A program made the position numbers and the translations under genes. Positions 9,189-16,513 of a stretch of 32,379 nucleotides of DNA are shown one piece after another. The DNA is taken from positions 1-32,379 of the forward strand of contig JAFQKA010000037.1 in assembly GCA_017397175.1 (NCBI GenBank), written 5' to 3'. A model generated the notes under the pieces. That model was not told the DNA's origin, searched no databases, and saw nothing but the letters and a program-made list of their open reading frames with translations. Position 1 is the stretch's first letter, and the number at the start of each line of letters is the position of its first letter. The stretch comes from Clostridia bacterium (GTDB taxonomy: Bacteria; Bacillota; Clostridia; Oscillospirales; CAG-272).

Positions 9189-10121
9189 TTATTCCTGGGG
9201 AACAGCGATTCCGAGCTGAGCGCAAAGCTCCTTGTTGTATGTGACGGAGGGGGTAAGTGTCTTGATCTCAAAGTCTGCGGGGGTCTTGTTGCCAAGAAGG
9301 ATCTGAGCTGCCATAATGCCTGTCTGACGTCCAAGCTCGTAATAGTCGATAGCAAGGCTTGCATAGCAGATAGCTCCGCCGTAGCTTGTGTAAACGGGGA
9401 CCTTCTTGTCGTTGCAGATAGTGCCAACTACTGTGTCACTGTCGGCTACCGTGTTGTCGGAGGGAACGTAAATAGCTTTGCTTTCATTTGCGGCGTTGGT
9501 TACGATACCCTGAAGCTCGGTGGTTTCGGAGAAGGTATAAGCCTTTACTACGATACCGTTCTTTTCAAACTCGGCCTTAACAGCCTCGTACTGGATCACG
9601 GAGTTGGACTCGTTTGTGCAGTAGATAACGCCTACCTGGTCGCCTTCAACAAGGCCGAGAGAAGTGATCATCATGTTAGCCTGCTCGTCGAAGGGAACAG
9701 CGTCGGAGGTGCCGCTTACGTTTGCGGGAATGTTATTTTTGAAGGTGTCGTTGTAGTCGGTCACGGATGTGCCCAAAACGGGAATGTTGTTTGATGCCGT
9801 TCCGTTTGCCGCCGCCAGAAGTGCGGGGGTTGCGTTAGCCATGATCAGGTCTACCTTCTTTGCGGTGAGGGTGTTGATTACCGTAGAGCAAAGAGTAGGC
9901 TCACCTGCTACCTGAGTATCAAACTTAACAGTCTTGCCTTCCTTTTTAAGCTCCTCTTTGAGAGCGTCGATAAAGCCGTCTGTGGCTTTGTCGAGAGATT
10001 CGTGCTCCATGAGCTGGCAGATACCGACGGTAAAATCCGTTTTTTCGCCACATGAAGTGGCACCCAGGCAAATGCCTGTGCACATAATAATTGCGAGAAT
10101 AAGAGATGTGATTCTTTTCAT
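9189..10121 (-). CDS. ABC transporter substrate-binding lipoprotein (TrpX-like, PF04392-type)
   Basis: A 310-residue extracellular solute receptor. Residues 1-24 form a lipoprotein signal peptide: KR, a hydrophobic stretch and the lipobox ATSC with the lipidated Cys24. The mature part starts FTVGICQLMEHESLDKATDG, characteristic of the ABC_sub_bind (PF04392) family, continues with LIMANATPALLAAAN and closes with LGRQTGIMAAQILLG. In characterised relatives this fold binds aromatic amino acids (the pneumococcal TrpX protein). AAAGGAGAC precedes the start. It is the first gene after the T-box leader, so expression should rise when the cognate tRNA is uncharged. Substrate is inferred from the leader (phenylalanine), not from binding residues. 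Confidence 0.93.
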   Translation of the reverse strand: MKRITSLILAIIMCTGICLGATSCGEKTDFTVGICQLMEHESLDKATDGFIDALKEELKKEGKTVKFDTQVAGEPTLCSTVINTLTAKKVDLIMANATPALLAAANGTASNNIPVLGTSVTDYNDTFKNNIPANVSGTSDAVPFDEQANMMITSLGLVEGDQVGVIYCTNESNSVIQYEAVKAEFEKNGIVVKAYTFSETTELQGIVTNAANESKAIYVPSDNTVADSDTVVGTICNDKKVPVYTSYGGAICYASLAIDYYELGRQTGIMAAQILLGNKTPADFEIKTLTPSVTYNKELCAQLGIAVPQE

Positions 10122-10177
10122 TTTTGAAAGTCTCCTTTAGAAATTTATTTCACACAGCATTGGCTGCGAAAACCAAA

Positions 10178-10216
10178 TAAAAAATCCCCGTTCGACCCCA
10201 ATAGGGTGAACAGGGA
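10178..10216 (-). terminator. T-box-controlled intrinsic terminator
   Basis: On the minus strand UCCCUGUUCACCC pairs with GGGGUCGAACGGGGA across a UAUU loop and is followed by UUUUUU. Its 5' arm contains CCCUGUU, which is also the 3' arm of antiterminator helix A1, so the two structures exclude each other. It lies 57 bases before the binding-protein start codon. Confidence 0.92.
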
Positions 10217-10474
10217 CAGTCAACATGACCGTGGTACCACTCTGCTTTGCGCTTCTCTTGCAAGAAGGGCCTCATAAGGTGTAAACGCACCTTTTCGATA
10301 TAACGGTCGAACCCGGAACGGCCTACACAGCAGAATAAGATCATGCCTTCAGCCAACAGCTCGCGAAATGAATTCGCCGTCTTTTCCGTCGCTGTCCTCT
10401 CACCTGCCGACAGCTCTCTTTGACAAAATACCAACGGTTACTGGTTTTCGCTCAAGCGCTTTTAAAAGTGAATA
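10178..10474 (-). promoter_or_regulatory. T-box riboswitch leader, specifier reads as UUC (Phe)
   Basis: A roughly 300-nt leader that senses uncharged tRNA. Reading the minus strand, Stem I opens with a GA-rich kink (GCUUGAGCGAAA against UUUCGCGAGC), then an AGUA S-turn (10439-10442), an AGAGAGCUGUC arm and a GGCAGGUGAGA apical loop. The descending strand has GAA-UUC-A, placing the specifier UUC at 10370-10372. A Stem III-like hairpin (AAGGUG / CACCUU) follows. The T-box sequence AGAGUGGUACCACGG is at 10229-10243. Its UGGU pairs with a discriminator A, as in tRNA-Phe, and would not suit the G73 of bacterial tRNA-Trp. The antiterminator A2 helix ACGGUCA/UGACUGU is perfect apart from one G-U pair; A1 carries one A-C mismatch. 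This leader occupies most of the gene-free stretch 10122-10517. Confidence 0.9.
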
Positions 10475-10480
10475 TACCGC

Positions 10481-10509
10481 ATTATATCACAAAACAGCAA
10501 AAAAGTCAA
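10481..10509 (-). promoter_or_regulatory. Consensus promoter of the T-box/ABC operon
   Basis: On the minus strand TTGACT, a 17-base spacer and TATAAT, with a TG-n extension just before the -10 element. The -35 box lies 8 bases beyond the stop codon of the upstream membrane-protein gene. Transcription should start near 10474. Confidence 0.9.
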
Positions 10510-10517
10510 TCATTATT

Positions 10518-11297
10518 TTAAATTTTTGTTTTTTCTTCCGAAAGCCAGATAAAAGTCAGACTTCCAAGATATATAAGCAACCCGAAAATAATGTCGCCGG
10601 AGTAATATGCTATCATCAGCGGAATATCGGCGGCGGTGGGTGCTACGCCCATTTCGGACAGGGAAATATCATAGATCATTCGGCTTCCAACTTTGGTCAG
10701 CGCTATCAGACAGGCAGAGAGGAAAAGAGACAGCTGAACGGGATTTGACAGACCGAAAACGCTTGTCCATTTCATATTGTTGTATTGCTCGGCACGGCTC
10801 TCGTCTCCGTGTTTTTTGGCCCATTTCAGCGCCGCCTCGTACCTTTTTTTGCTGTTTGAGACGAGCCACATGGTTACGACAAAGCAGAACACGGCCTGAA
10901 AAATATCAAACGCGGCTTGAAGCAGACCGTCTGTCGCGTCGCTCAAAATTCTGTCCGAGGAGGAAGGAATTCCGCCTTCAAACATATAAGAGCAGAAAAT
11001 ATTAAGAGCGTAACGCAAAAGTGTCAGTCCACCGAACGCAAAAAGGAACTTCAAGCTCTTTTTTGCACTCTCGCGCATAACCGACCGCGCAATGAACGAA
11101 AAGGTTACAACGTAGACAGCCAGATATACAAGCTGAAGGATCGTTTCAAGTGCGAAGGGCAGGTAAGATTCTTCGTATGCCACATCGCTGTTGAGCTTGA
11201 AGATTATTGGGCTGAGCACTGCCACGTGCAAAAGGAAAAGCACCAGGAGCAGGGCCGAAAAAAGTGCGATTGGAGGAATTTTCTTTAAAAATTTCAT
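10518..11297 (-). CDS. Unrecognised integral membrane protein with about six helices
   Basis: A 259-residue protein that I cannot assign to a family. The start at 11297 (MKFLKKIPPIALFSA) has GGAG eight bases upstream; the longer frame would add a poorly supported N-terminus. Six hydrophobic segments are visible, around residues 7-30, 50-72, 85-108, 128-150, 180-205 and 222-250. The loop between segments 4 and 5 is rich in charge (KKRYEAALKWAKKHGDESRAE) and looks cytoplasmic. There is no signal peptide or obvious catalytic motif. It runs away from the M14 gene over an 88-bp divergent gap and ends just before the T-box promoter, without a terminator of its own, so its transcript may run into the T-box terminator. 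Confidence 0.75.
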   Translation of the reverse strand: MKFLKKIPPIALFSALLLVLFLLHVAVLSPIIFKLNSDVAYEESYLPFALETILQLVYLAVYVVTFSFIARSVMRESAKKSLKFLFAFGGLTLLRYALNIFCSYMFEGGIPSSSDRILSDATDGLLQAAFDIFQAVFCFVVTMWLVSNSKKRYEAALKWAKKHGDESRAEQYNNMKWTSVFGLSNPVQLSLFLSACLIALTKVGSRMIYDISLSEMGVAPTAADIPLMIAYYSGDIIFGLLIYLGSLTFIWLSEEKTKI

Positions 11298-11385
11298 TTT
11301 TTTCTCCGAAAGAGTTGATTTTATGAATAATTGCCGCCGTTCTATCATATATATTAAGGAATCAATAGGAAAGGCGGTAAAAAAT

Positions 11386-12339
11386 ATGTCAAATGCTGTT
11401 GGAATTCCGTGCATCAAGTCGGACAGGTCGCTTCTTCGCTACGAGGAGCCTGTCACATACGAGCTGATGATGGAATACATAAAAATTTTTCAGTCCAGAT
11501 ACGACTGCATGCGTGTGAGTGAGCTTGGAAGGAGCGTGCTTGACCGTCCCATACCCATGATAACTCTTGGAAGGGGAAAGAAAAACGTTCTTTTTGTGGG
11601 TGCTCACCACGGCATGGAATGGATAACCACGGCAATATTGCTGAAATTCGTAAACGAATATTGCGAGCTTTATCTGAGCAACGGAAAGATAGGGCATACC
11701 TCGATCAGCTATCTCAATTCCGTCCGAACCCTGTGTATCGTACCCATGCTTAATCCCGACGGGGTCAATTATTCGATCTGCGGCCCGTCCGAGGATAATC
11801 CCATTTACGAGAGGGTCGTTGCCATGAACGGCGGAAATAAGGATTTTTCCTCCTGGCAGGCAAACGCCCGCGGAGTTGACCTTAACCACAATTACGATGC
11901 CGGCTTTTACGATTATAAAAAGACGAGTGAAGGTATGGAAAACTCGGGCGGATCGCCGTCAAAGTGTGCGGGTGAAAGTCCCGAATCCGAGCCTGAGACC
12001 TGCGCTCTTGCCAATTTTGTCCGAGCAAATCCCAACCTGAAGCTCTGCCTGTCACTCCATTCTCAAGGAGAGGAGATATACAGCGGCGAGCAGTTCGGTC
12101 AGACCAAAGAGGGACGGAGGATAGGGGACGTTCTTTCCATGCTCTCGGGTTACCGCCGCGGACGCGCGCAGGGAAGCGCCGCATACGGCGGCTTTACCGA
12201 TTGGGCGGTAAGCGAGCTTTCCCTGCCGTCATTTACCCTTGAATGCGGAAAGGGCACGAATCCTCTGCCCATCGACTCGCTGTTTGAGGTTTATTACAAG
12301 CTGCGCCGTCTTCTTTTCGAGGCGCCTATGATAATCTGA
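11386..12339 (+). CDS. M14 zinc carboxypeptidase-like protein, probable gamma-D-Glu-mDAP endopeptidase type
   Basis: A 317-residue metallopeptidase. The start at 11386 follows AAAGGCGGT; an alternative ATG at 11323 would add 21 residues with a weaker site. Zinc ligands H75 and E78 are in AHHGMEW, the third ligand is H225 in CLSLHSQGE, and the catalytic Glu is E286 in FTLECGKG. R162 in NARGVDLN is also present. The usual N-R pair that binds the substrate carboxylate is N167-H168 (GVDLNHNY), a change also seen in the family branch that cuts muropeptide stems. There is no signal peptide, so it probably acts in the cytoplasm on recycled peptidoglycan peptides. It is convergent with traX, and no terminator is visible in the 20-bp gap. 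Confidence 0.88.
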   Translation: MSNAVGIPCIKSDRSLLRYEEPVTYELMMEYIKIFQSRYDCMRVSELGRSVLDRPIPMITLGRGKKNVLFVGAHHGMEWITTAILLKFVNEYCELYLSNGKIGHTSISYLNSVRTLCIVPMLNPDGVNYSICGPSEDNPIYERVVAMNGGNKDFSSWQANARGVDLNHNYDAGFYDYKKTSEGMENSGGSPSKCAGESPESEPETCALANFVRANPNLKLCLSLHSQGEEIYSGEQFGQTKEGRRIGDVLSMLSGYRRGRAQGSAAYGGFTDWAVSELSLPSFTLECGKGTNPLPIDSLFEVYYKLRRLLFEAPMII

Positions 12340-12359
12340 AAAGAAATATAGTATTGGTG

Positions 12360-13133
12360 TCAGGCAAAGATCGAAACGACCTTGTCCCAATAGCGGAAAA
12401 TGAAATAAAGCACTGTCATATGAGCGGGGTAGAACAAATAAAAGCCGGATTTTTGCATGAATCTGCCAATCTTCGATTTTGGCGTGTACCCCTTTTTGCC
12501 GTTGTAAAGCAGAATGGGGATTATGCAGAATATCACGGAAAACTGGGCAGTCCCCCAAGGCAGGATCGCGCTGCCGTTCCAGTATGCCATCAAAACGTAT
12601 CGTGAGGCAAAGATAGCCAATGCGGGCAGATACCAGACTCTGTTCTCAAGACTTGACGAATCAAGAAAATAGAACAAAAGTATCAGCAGAACGCCGAAAA
12701 ATCCGTAATCCGTGGAAAGGCGGTGCGCTCCGTAGCATAGAAGCAAAACGGGGATAAAAGCATAGCATTTTAAGTGCTTAGATTTGGATTTTGCGGCGAG
12801 ATCCACCGTCCAGATCGCCAAAAGTCCAAGCAAAAGCGTGAACATGACGTTTTGTGAGCCGTGATTTGTCATTCTGCCCGAGGACATAAGGTCAAATGGG
12901 ATCTCGGACACAAGCGCCGCCAAAAAGAGCCTGAGCATATACAAAAAGACGTTGTGGGTCTTTTTGAAACCCTCGGCGATGAGAAAGGCGAAAAGAGGCA
13001 TTGCAAGTCTGCCGACCAAGCGCAAAATATCAGCCGTTTCGGTGTCACCTATGCGGTAAGCCTGCATGCAGTAGCCTATGTGGTCGATCAGCATGGTGAT
13101 GCAGGCAAAAAGTCTTATTGCGTGGGACGTCAT
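12360..13133 (-). CDS. TraX-family membrane acyltransferase-like protein
   Basis: A 257-residue multi-pass membrane protein of the TraX family (PF05857). The N-terminus (AIRLFACITMLIDHIGY) holds the family's conserved Asp-His, followed by GRLAMPLFAFLIAEGFKKT and SEIPFDLMSSGR, both diagnostic. Plasmid TraX N-acetylates pilin, but chromosomal copies in Firmicutes have no known pilus role, and none is suggested by this context. Its ATG overlaps the xpt stop (ATGA), so it is translationally coupled as the last gene of the seven-gene minus-strand operon. I see about eight hydrophobic segments. Confidence 0.9.
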   Translation of the reverse strand: MTSHAIRLFACITMLIDHIGYCMQAYRIGDTETADILRLVGRLAMPLFAFLIAEGFKKTHNVFLYMLRLFLAALVSEIPFDLMSSGRMTNHGSQNVMFTLLLGLLAIWTVDLAAKSKSKHLKCYAFIPVLLLCYGAHRLSTDYGFFGVLLILLFYFLDSSSLENRVWYLPALAIFASRYVLMAYWNGSAILPWGTAQFSVIFCIIPILLYNGKKGYTPKSKIGRFMQKSGFYLFYPAHMTVLYFIFRYWDKVVSIFA

Positions 13134-13714
13134 GATTCTTTAACAAATTCTATCTTGCTTCCGTCGTCGGTAAAGTTGACTATGGCAAGGGAGTGAAGCT
13201 CGATTCCCAGATCTCTTATGCGCTGTCCGCCGCCCTGGAAGCCCTTTTCGATACAGATTCCCACACCCGAAACCTCCGCTCCTGCCTGACGGCAGATGTC
13301 GATAAGTCCCAGAGATGCCTCACCCACCGCGAGAAAATCGTCGATGATCAGAATTTTATCATCGGGGGATATGTAATTCTTTGATACTCTGACCGTGAAA
13401 TCCTTGTCCTTTGTAAAGGAATGAACAACGGTAGAATAAACGTCCGCGTCAAGATTTTTCGCCTCGGATTTCTTGGCAAAAACTACGGGTACGTTTCCGA
13501 AATACTGTGCGGCAATGCAGGCAACGCCGATGCCCGACGCTTCGACCGTTAAAATCTTCGTTACGTTTTTGTGAGCAAAAAGACGGGCAAATTCTTGTCC
13601 CATTTGGCAGAAAAGCTCAATGTCCATCTGGTGGTTGAGGAAATTGTCAACCTTTAAAATTCCGCCGCCGGGCAGCTTTCCGTCTTTCAATATCTTTTCT
13701 TCAAGCAGTTTCAT
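13130..13714 (-). CDS. xpt: Xanthine phosphoribosyltransferase
   Basis: A 194-residue purine-salvage enzyme that joins xanthine to PRPP to make XMP. The N-terminus MKLLEEKILKDGKLPGGGIL and DNFLNHQMD are typical of Xpt. The PRPP-binding loop ILIIDDFLAVGEA is at residues 121-133, the 5' part of the site is TVEASGIGVA, and KKSEAKNL is the flexible lid region. GGAG lies eight bases upstream, overlapping the end of the dehydrogenase gene. Many Firmicute xpt genes sit behind a guanine riboswitch; here only 12 bases separate it from the preceding gene, so there is no such leader and it must be expressed from the operon. Confidence 0.95.
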   Translation of the reverse strand: MKLLEEKILKDGKLPGGGILKVDNFLNHQMDIELFCQMGQEFARLFAHKNVTKILTVEASGIGVACIAAQYFGNVPVVFAKKSEAKNLDADVYSTVVHSFTKDKDFTVRVSKNYISPDDKILIIDDFLAVGEASLGLIDICRQAGAEVSGVGICIEKGFQGGGQRIRDLGIELHSLAIVNFTDDGSKIEFVKES

Positions 13715-13726
13715 TTTTTTCTCCTT

Positions 13727-14683
13727 TTAGTCTACACGGTTGCGACGCTCGCCGCTAAAGAACGCCTTTGCGTTCTCTGTCATCTCGTTAAGAAGCCTTA
13801 CTCGGGTCTCGTAGCCGCCCCATGCTATGTGAGGGGTGAGACAGACGTTTGGCAGATCCTTGATGCGATCAATGGAGTGACCTTGTGGGAATGGCTCGGT
13901 TGAATACACGTCACAACCAAAGCCTGCCAGCTTGCCCGAGAGCAAAGCCTGTGCCACTGCCTCCTCGTCGGTGACTGCGCCCCGCGCCACGTTTACGAGG
14001 ATCGCGTTTTTCTTCATCATGTCAAGCTGAGCTTTTCCGATGAGACCGCGCGTGCCGTCGTTCAAGGGGGTGTGCAGGGAGATGATATCCGACTCACGGC
14101 AAAGTGTGTCGATGTCAACGCACCGTACACCTTCTTCGGGGGTGCGCTTGTGTACGATCACGTTGCAGCCGAAGGCCTGTGCGATCTTACCCACCTGCTT
14201 TCCGATATTTCCGTATCCCACGATACCCCAGGTCTTGCCGTAAAGCTCGCAGAATGCGGGGGAAAGTCTGTTTGCCACACCCGACGCCGTGTACTCGCCG
14301 CTTTGCACGAATTGCGTGTACTGCGGCAGGTGAGTTATAAGGGAGAGGGCGAGTGTAAATGTTATCTGCGCTACGCATTGAGTGGAATATCCGGGTACGT
14401 TTGTGACCGCGATTCCATGCTCGCGGCAGTATGCAACGTCGATGTTGTCAAAGCCTGTTGCCGCTTCGCAAATGACCTTTAGCTTCTTTGCTTTTGCGAG
14501 CAGGTCAGCTGTCAGCTTTGCCTTGTTCTGCATGAGAATATCCGCCTCTGCGATGCGAACGGCGATCTGTTCGGGTGTGCTTGTCTGATATACCTTCACC
14601 TCACCCAATACCTGCAGAGGGGACAGGTCAAGATCCTCGCCCAGAGTTGAGGCATCAAGAACTACTACTGTAAGTTTTTCCAT
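13727..14683 (-). CDS. D-2-hydroxyacid dehydrogenase, glycerate dehydrogenase/hydroxypyruvate reductase type
   Basis: A 318-residue NAD(P)-dependent oxidoreductase that reduces a 2-keto acid to the D-hydroxyacid. The nucleotide-binding motif GYGNIG is at 156-161. The catalytic triad is R234 (NVARGAV), E263 (YSTEPF) and H285 (TPHIAWGGYETR). The TPHIAW-x-x-YE-x-R form and the overall pattern fit hydroxypyruvate reductase (HprA/glycerate dehydrogenase) better than D-lactate dehydrogenase or SerA, but substrate cannot be fixed from sequence. There is no ACT domain, so it is not a regulated PGDH. AAAGGA lies just upstream, 12 bases after ruvB. Confidence 0.9.
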   Translation of the reverse strand: MEKLTVVVLDASTLGEDLDLSPLQVLGEVKVYQTSTPEQIAVRIAEADILMQNKAKLTADLLAKAKKLKVICEAATGFDNIDVAYCREHGIAVTNVPGYSTQCVAQITFTLALSLITHLPQYTQFVQSGEYTASGVANRLSPAFCELYGKTWGIVGYGNIGKQVGKIAQAFGCNVIVHKRTPEEGVRCVDIDTLCRESDIISLHTPLNDGTRGLIGKAQLDMMKKNAILVNVARGAVTDEEAVAQALLSGKLAGFGCDVYSTEPFPQGHSIDRIKDLPNVCLTPHIAWGGYETRVRLLNEMTENAKAFFSGERRNRVD

Positions 14684-14695
14684 ATGTTTTTCCTT

Positions 14696-15760
14696 TTATT
14701 TTTCTTCGAATAATCCTATCTGCGAACCGGTGGTGGGGGGATTGTAGGGGATCCCAAGATGCTCGTATGCAAGACGGGTCACGCAACGTCCTCGGGGAGT
14801 GCGGCTCAGATACCCTATCTGCATAAGATAAGGCTCGTAAACGTCCTCCAATGTGACCGCCTCCTCACCCACCGTTGCTGCCAAGGTCTCAAGTCCGACG
14901 GGACCGCCGTCGTAGAATTTAATGATTGTCTCAAGCATCCTGCGGTCGGTGTCGTCAAGTCCAAGCTCGTCGATCTCCAGTTTTCCAAGTGCGTAATTTG
15001 CAATGTCAGAGGTTATCTTTCCATCACCCTTTACCTGTGCGAAATCGCGCACACGCTTGAGCAGACGGTTGGCGATTCGGGGGGTTCCTCTTGAGCGGGA
15101 TGCGATCTCGTAGGCACCGTCGTTTTCGATGTCGAGTCCCAAAATCCCCGCAGAACGCTTAACTATGGTGGCAAGCTCCTCGGGGGTGTAAAGCTCAAGG
15201 CGCTGAATTACTCCGAATCGGTCGCGCAGAGGGGTAGAGAGCTGACCTGCGCGGGTGGTGGCGCCGATAAGAGTGAACTTGGGCAGATCGATCCTGATAG
15301 ACCGTGCCGCAGGACCCTTGCCGATGATGATGTCAAGGGCAAAGTCCTCCATTGCGGGGTAGAGGATCTCCTCAACGTTGCGGGAAAGACGGTGGATCTC
15401 GTCGATAAAGAGCACGTCTCCCTCACCCAAATTTGTGAGCAGAGCCGCAAGATCCCCCTGCTTTTCGATGGCCGGTCCCGAGGTGATGCGAATGTTTACC
15501 CCAAGCTCGTTTGCGATAATGTTTGAAAGGGTGGTCTTACCAAGACCGGGAGGGCCGTAGAGGAGCACGTGGTCAAGTGCGTCTCCTCGTTTTTTTGCCG
15601 CCTCAATGTATATTTTCAGATTTTCCTTGACCTTTTCCTGACCGATGTAGTCCTCTAAGTGCTTTGGTCGCAGAATGTTGTCGTTGTCGCCGTCTGCACT
15701 TGTGGCCTGAGTGGAGACCAGTCGGTTTTCAAAGTCAAATTCTTCGTTTGTATCGAACAT
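14696..15760 (-). CDS. ruvB: Holliday junction branch-migration helicase RuvB
   Basis: A 354-residue AAA+ motor that, with RuvA, drives branch migration at Holliday junctions. Walker [10 protein letters not shown] is at 69-77, Walker B LFIDEIH at 117-123, sensor-1 [10 protein letters not shown] follows, and the arginine-finger region PLRDRFG is intact. The C-terminal winged helix begins around [17 protein letters not shown] and includes [10 protein letters not shown]. The start is preceded by CGGAG. It is separated from ruvA by 108 bases that contain a palindromic element, which is unusual for this pair. ruvC is not in this operon but starts divergently at 19714. Confidence 0.97.
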   Translation of the reverse strand: MFDTNEEFDFENRLVSTQATSADGDNDNILRPKHLEDYIGQEKVKENLKIYIEAAKKRGDALDHVLLYGPPGLGKTTLSNIIANELGVNIRITSGPAIEKQGDLAALLTNLGEGDVLFIDEIHRLSRNVEEILYPAMEDFALDIIIGKGPAARSIRIDLPKFTLIGATTRAGQLSTPLRDRFGVIQRLELYTPEELATIVKRSAGILGLDIENDGAYEIASRSRGTPRIANRLLKRVRDFAQVKGDGKITSDIANYALGKLEIDELGLDDTDRRMLETIIKFYDGGPVGLETLAATVGEEAVTLEDVYEPYLMQIGYLSRTPRGRCVTRLAYEHLGIPYNPPTTGSQIGLFEEK

Positions 15761-15791
15761 AATTTACTCCGTTTTCATGGATTATTTGTTT

Positions 15792-15817
15792 CAAGGCTCC
15801 CTCCGGGAGGGAGGCTA
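15792..15817. repeat. GC-rich palindromic element between ruvA and ruvB
   Basis: CTCCCTCC (15797-15804), central G, GGAGGGAG (15806-15813), flanked by AAGG and GCT. It is a perfect 8-bp inverted repeat around one base, without a T run. It resembles short CTCCC/GGGAG palindromes that I recall as dispersed in gut Clostridia, but only one copy is present here, so repeat status is inferred. Confidence 0.45.
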
Positions 15818-15868
15818 TAGGTGATTCATGCTGTCGGGAAATAGCGGGAATAAGTTTTTTGTTTTTGA

Positions 15869-16489
15869 TCAATATCTCATGAGCTTTTTAAGGGAAAGTC
15901 GGATAAGCTCCTCCAAGGGAAGTGCGTCCACGTCAAGTCCGTTAAGCGCGGACATGGCCTCGGGACGGCTGTATCCCAGAACGGTAAGAGCGTCCACGGC
16001 TTCGGACAGCTTGCCGTTTGACTTGGCTGATGTTGCGGCAACCGCAGCAGTGCCCGACGACTGCATTACGGCAGGTGCTTCCTTTGTCATCTTGTCCTTT
16101 AATTCAAGGACTACGCGCGCCGCGGTCTTGGCTCCGATTCCGTTCGCTTTTGCTAAGGTCTTTGTGTCCTCGGAGCAAACGGCGAGAGCAAATTTTTCGG
16201 GGGTCAGCAGGGTCAGGATAGCCATTGCCGCCTTGGGACCCACCCCCGAAACGGTAATGAGGAGCTTGAAAGCGGAAAGCTCTTCCTCGGTGTAAAATCC
16301 GAAAAGCTCCACCTCATCCTCGCGCACCGCCATATAGGTGTAGAGCTTGACCGTCGGCTCGGACGACGTTCTCGGCAGAGCGGAATAGGTGGTTCCGCTG
16401 ACCGTCAGCTTGTAGCCGACACCGCCCACGTCAATGACTGCCGTGGTCAGGTCTGTGTATGCAAGTTTTCCTTGAAGATAGTAAAACAT
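15869..16489 (-). CDS. ruvA: Holliday junction DNA helicase subunit RuvA
   Basis: A 206-residue junction-binding protein that forms the tetramer on which RuvB assembles. Domain I (OB fold) begins MFYYLQGKLAYTD and includes VGGVGYKL. Domain II contains the two helix-hairpin-helix motifs, LITVSGVGPKAAMAIL (near 77-92) and KANGIGAKTAARVVLEL (near 113-130). The acidic pin and C-terminal RuvB-binding domain (EAVDALTVLGYSRPEA) are present. GGAG lies eight bases before ATG, 24 bases after yfhO. Confidence 0.97.
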   Translation of the reverse strand: MFYYLQGKLAYTDLTTAVIDVGGVGYKLTVSGTTYSALPRTSSEPTVKLYTYMAVREDEVELFGFYTEEELSAFKLLITVSGVGPKAAMAILTLLTPEKFALAVCSEDTKTLAKANGIGAKTAARVVLELKDKMTKEAPAVMQSSGTAAVAATSAKSNGKLSEAVDALTVLGYSRPEAMSALNGLDVDALPLEELIRLSLKKLMRY

Positions 16490-16513
16490 GGTTTTTCTCC
16501 AAATTGTGATAGA

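Noticed and set aside
9159-9794. A 211-codon plus-strand open frame opposite the substrate-binding protein gene
   Set aside because: It lies antisense to a clearly recognised lipoprotein gene, has low-complexity Val/Gly/Cys-rich content typical of a reverse-frame shadow, and has no ribosome site or family likeness.
10178-10474. Trp-specific T-box, as expected for a trpXYZ operon
   Set aside because: No UGG is found at the specifier position, and the bulge UGGU does not pair with the G discriminator of bacterial tRNA-Trp.
11298-11385. Promoters in the divergent gap between the membrane protein and the M14 gene
   Set aside because: AT-rich candidates exist (TATATT, TATGAT) but none has a matching -35 box at an acceptable distance, so I do not annotate them.
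13715-13726. Purine riboswitch in front of xpt
   Set aside because: Only 12 bases separate xpt from the preceding gene, so there is no room for an aptamer.
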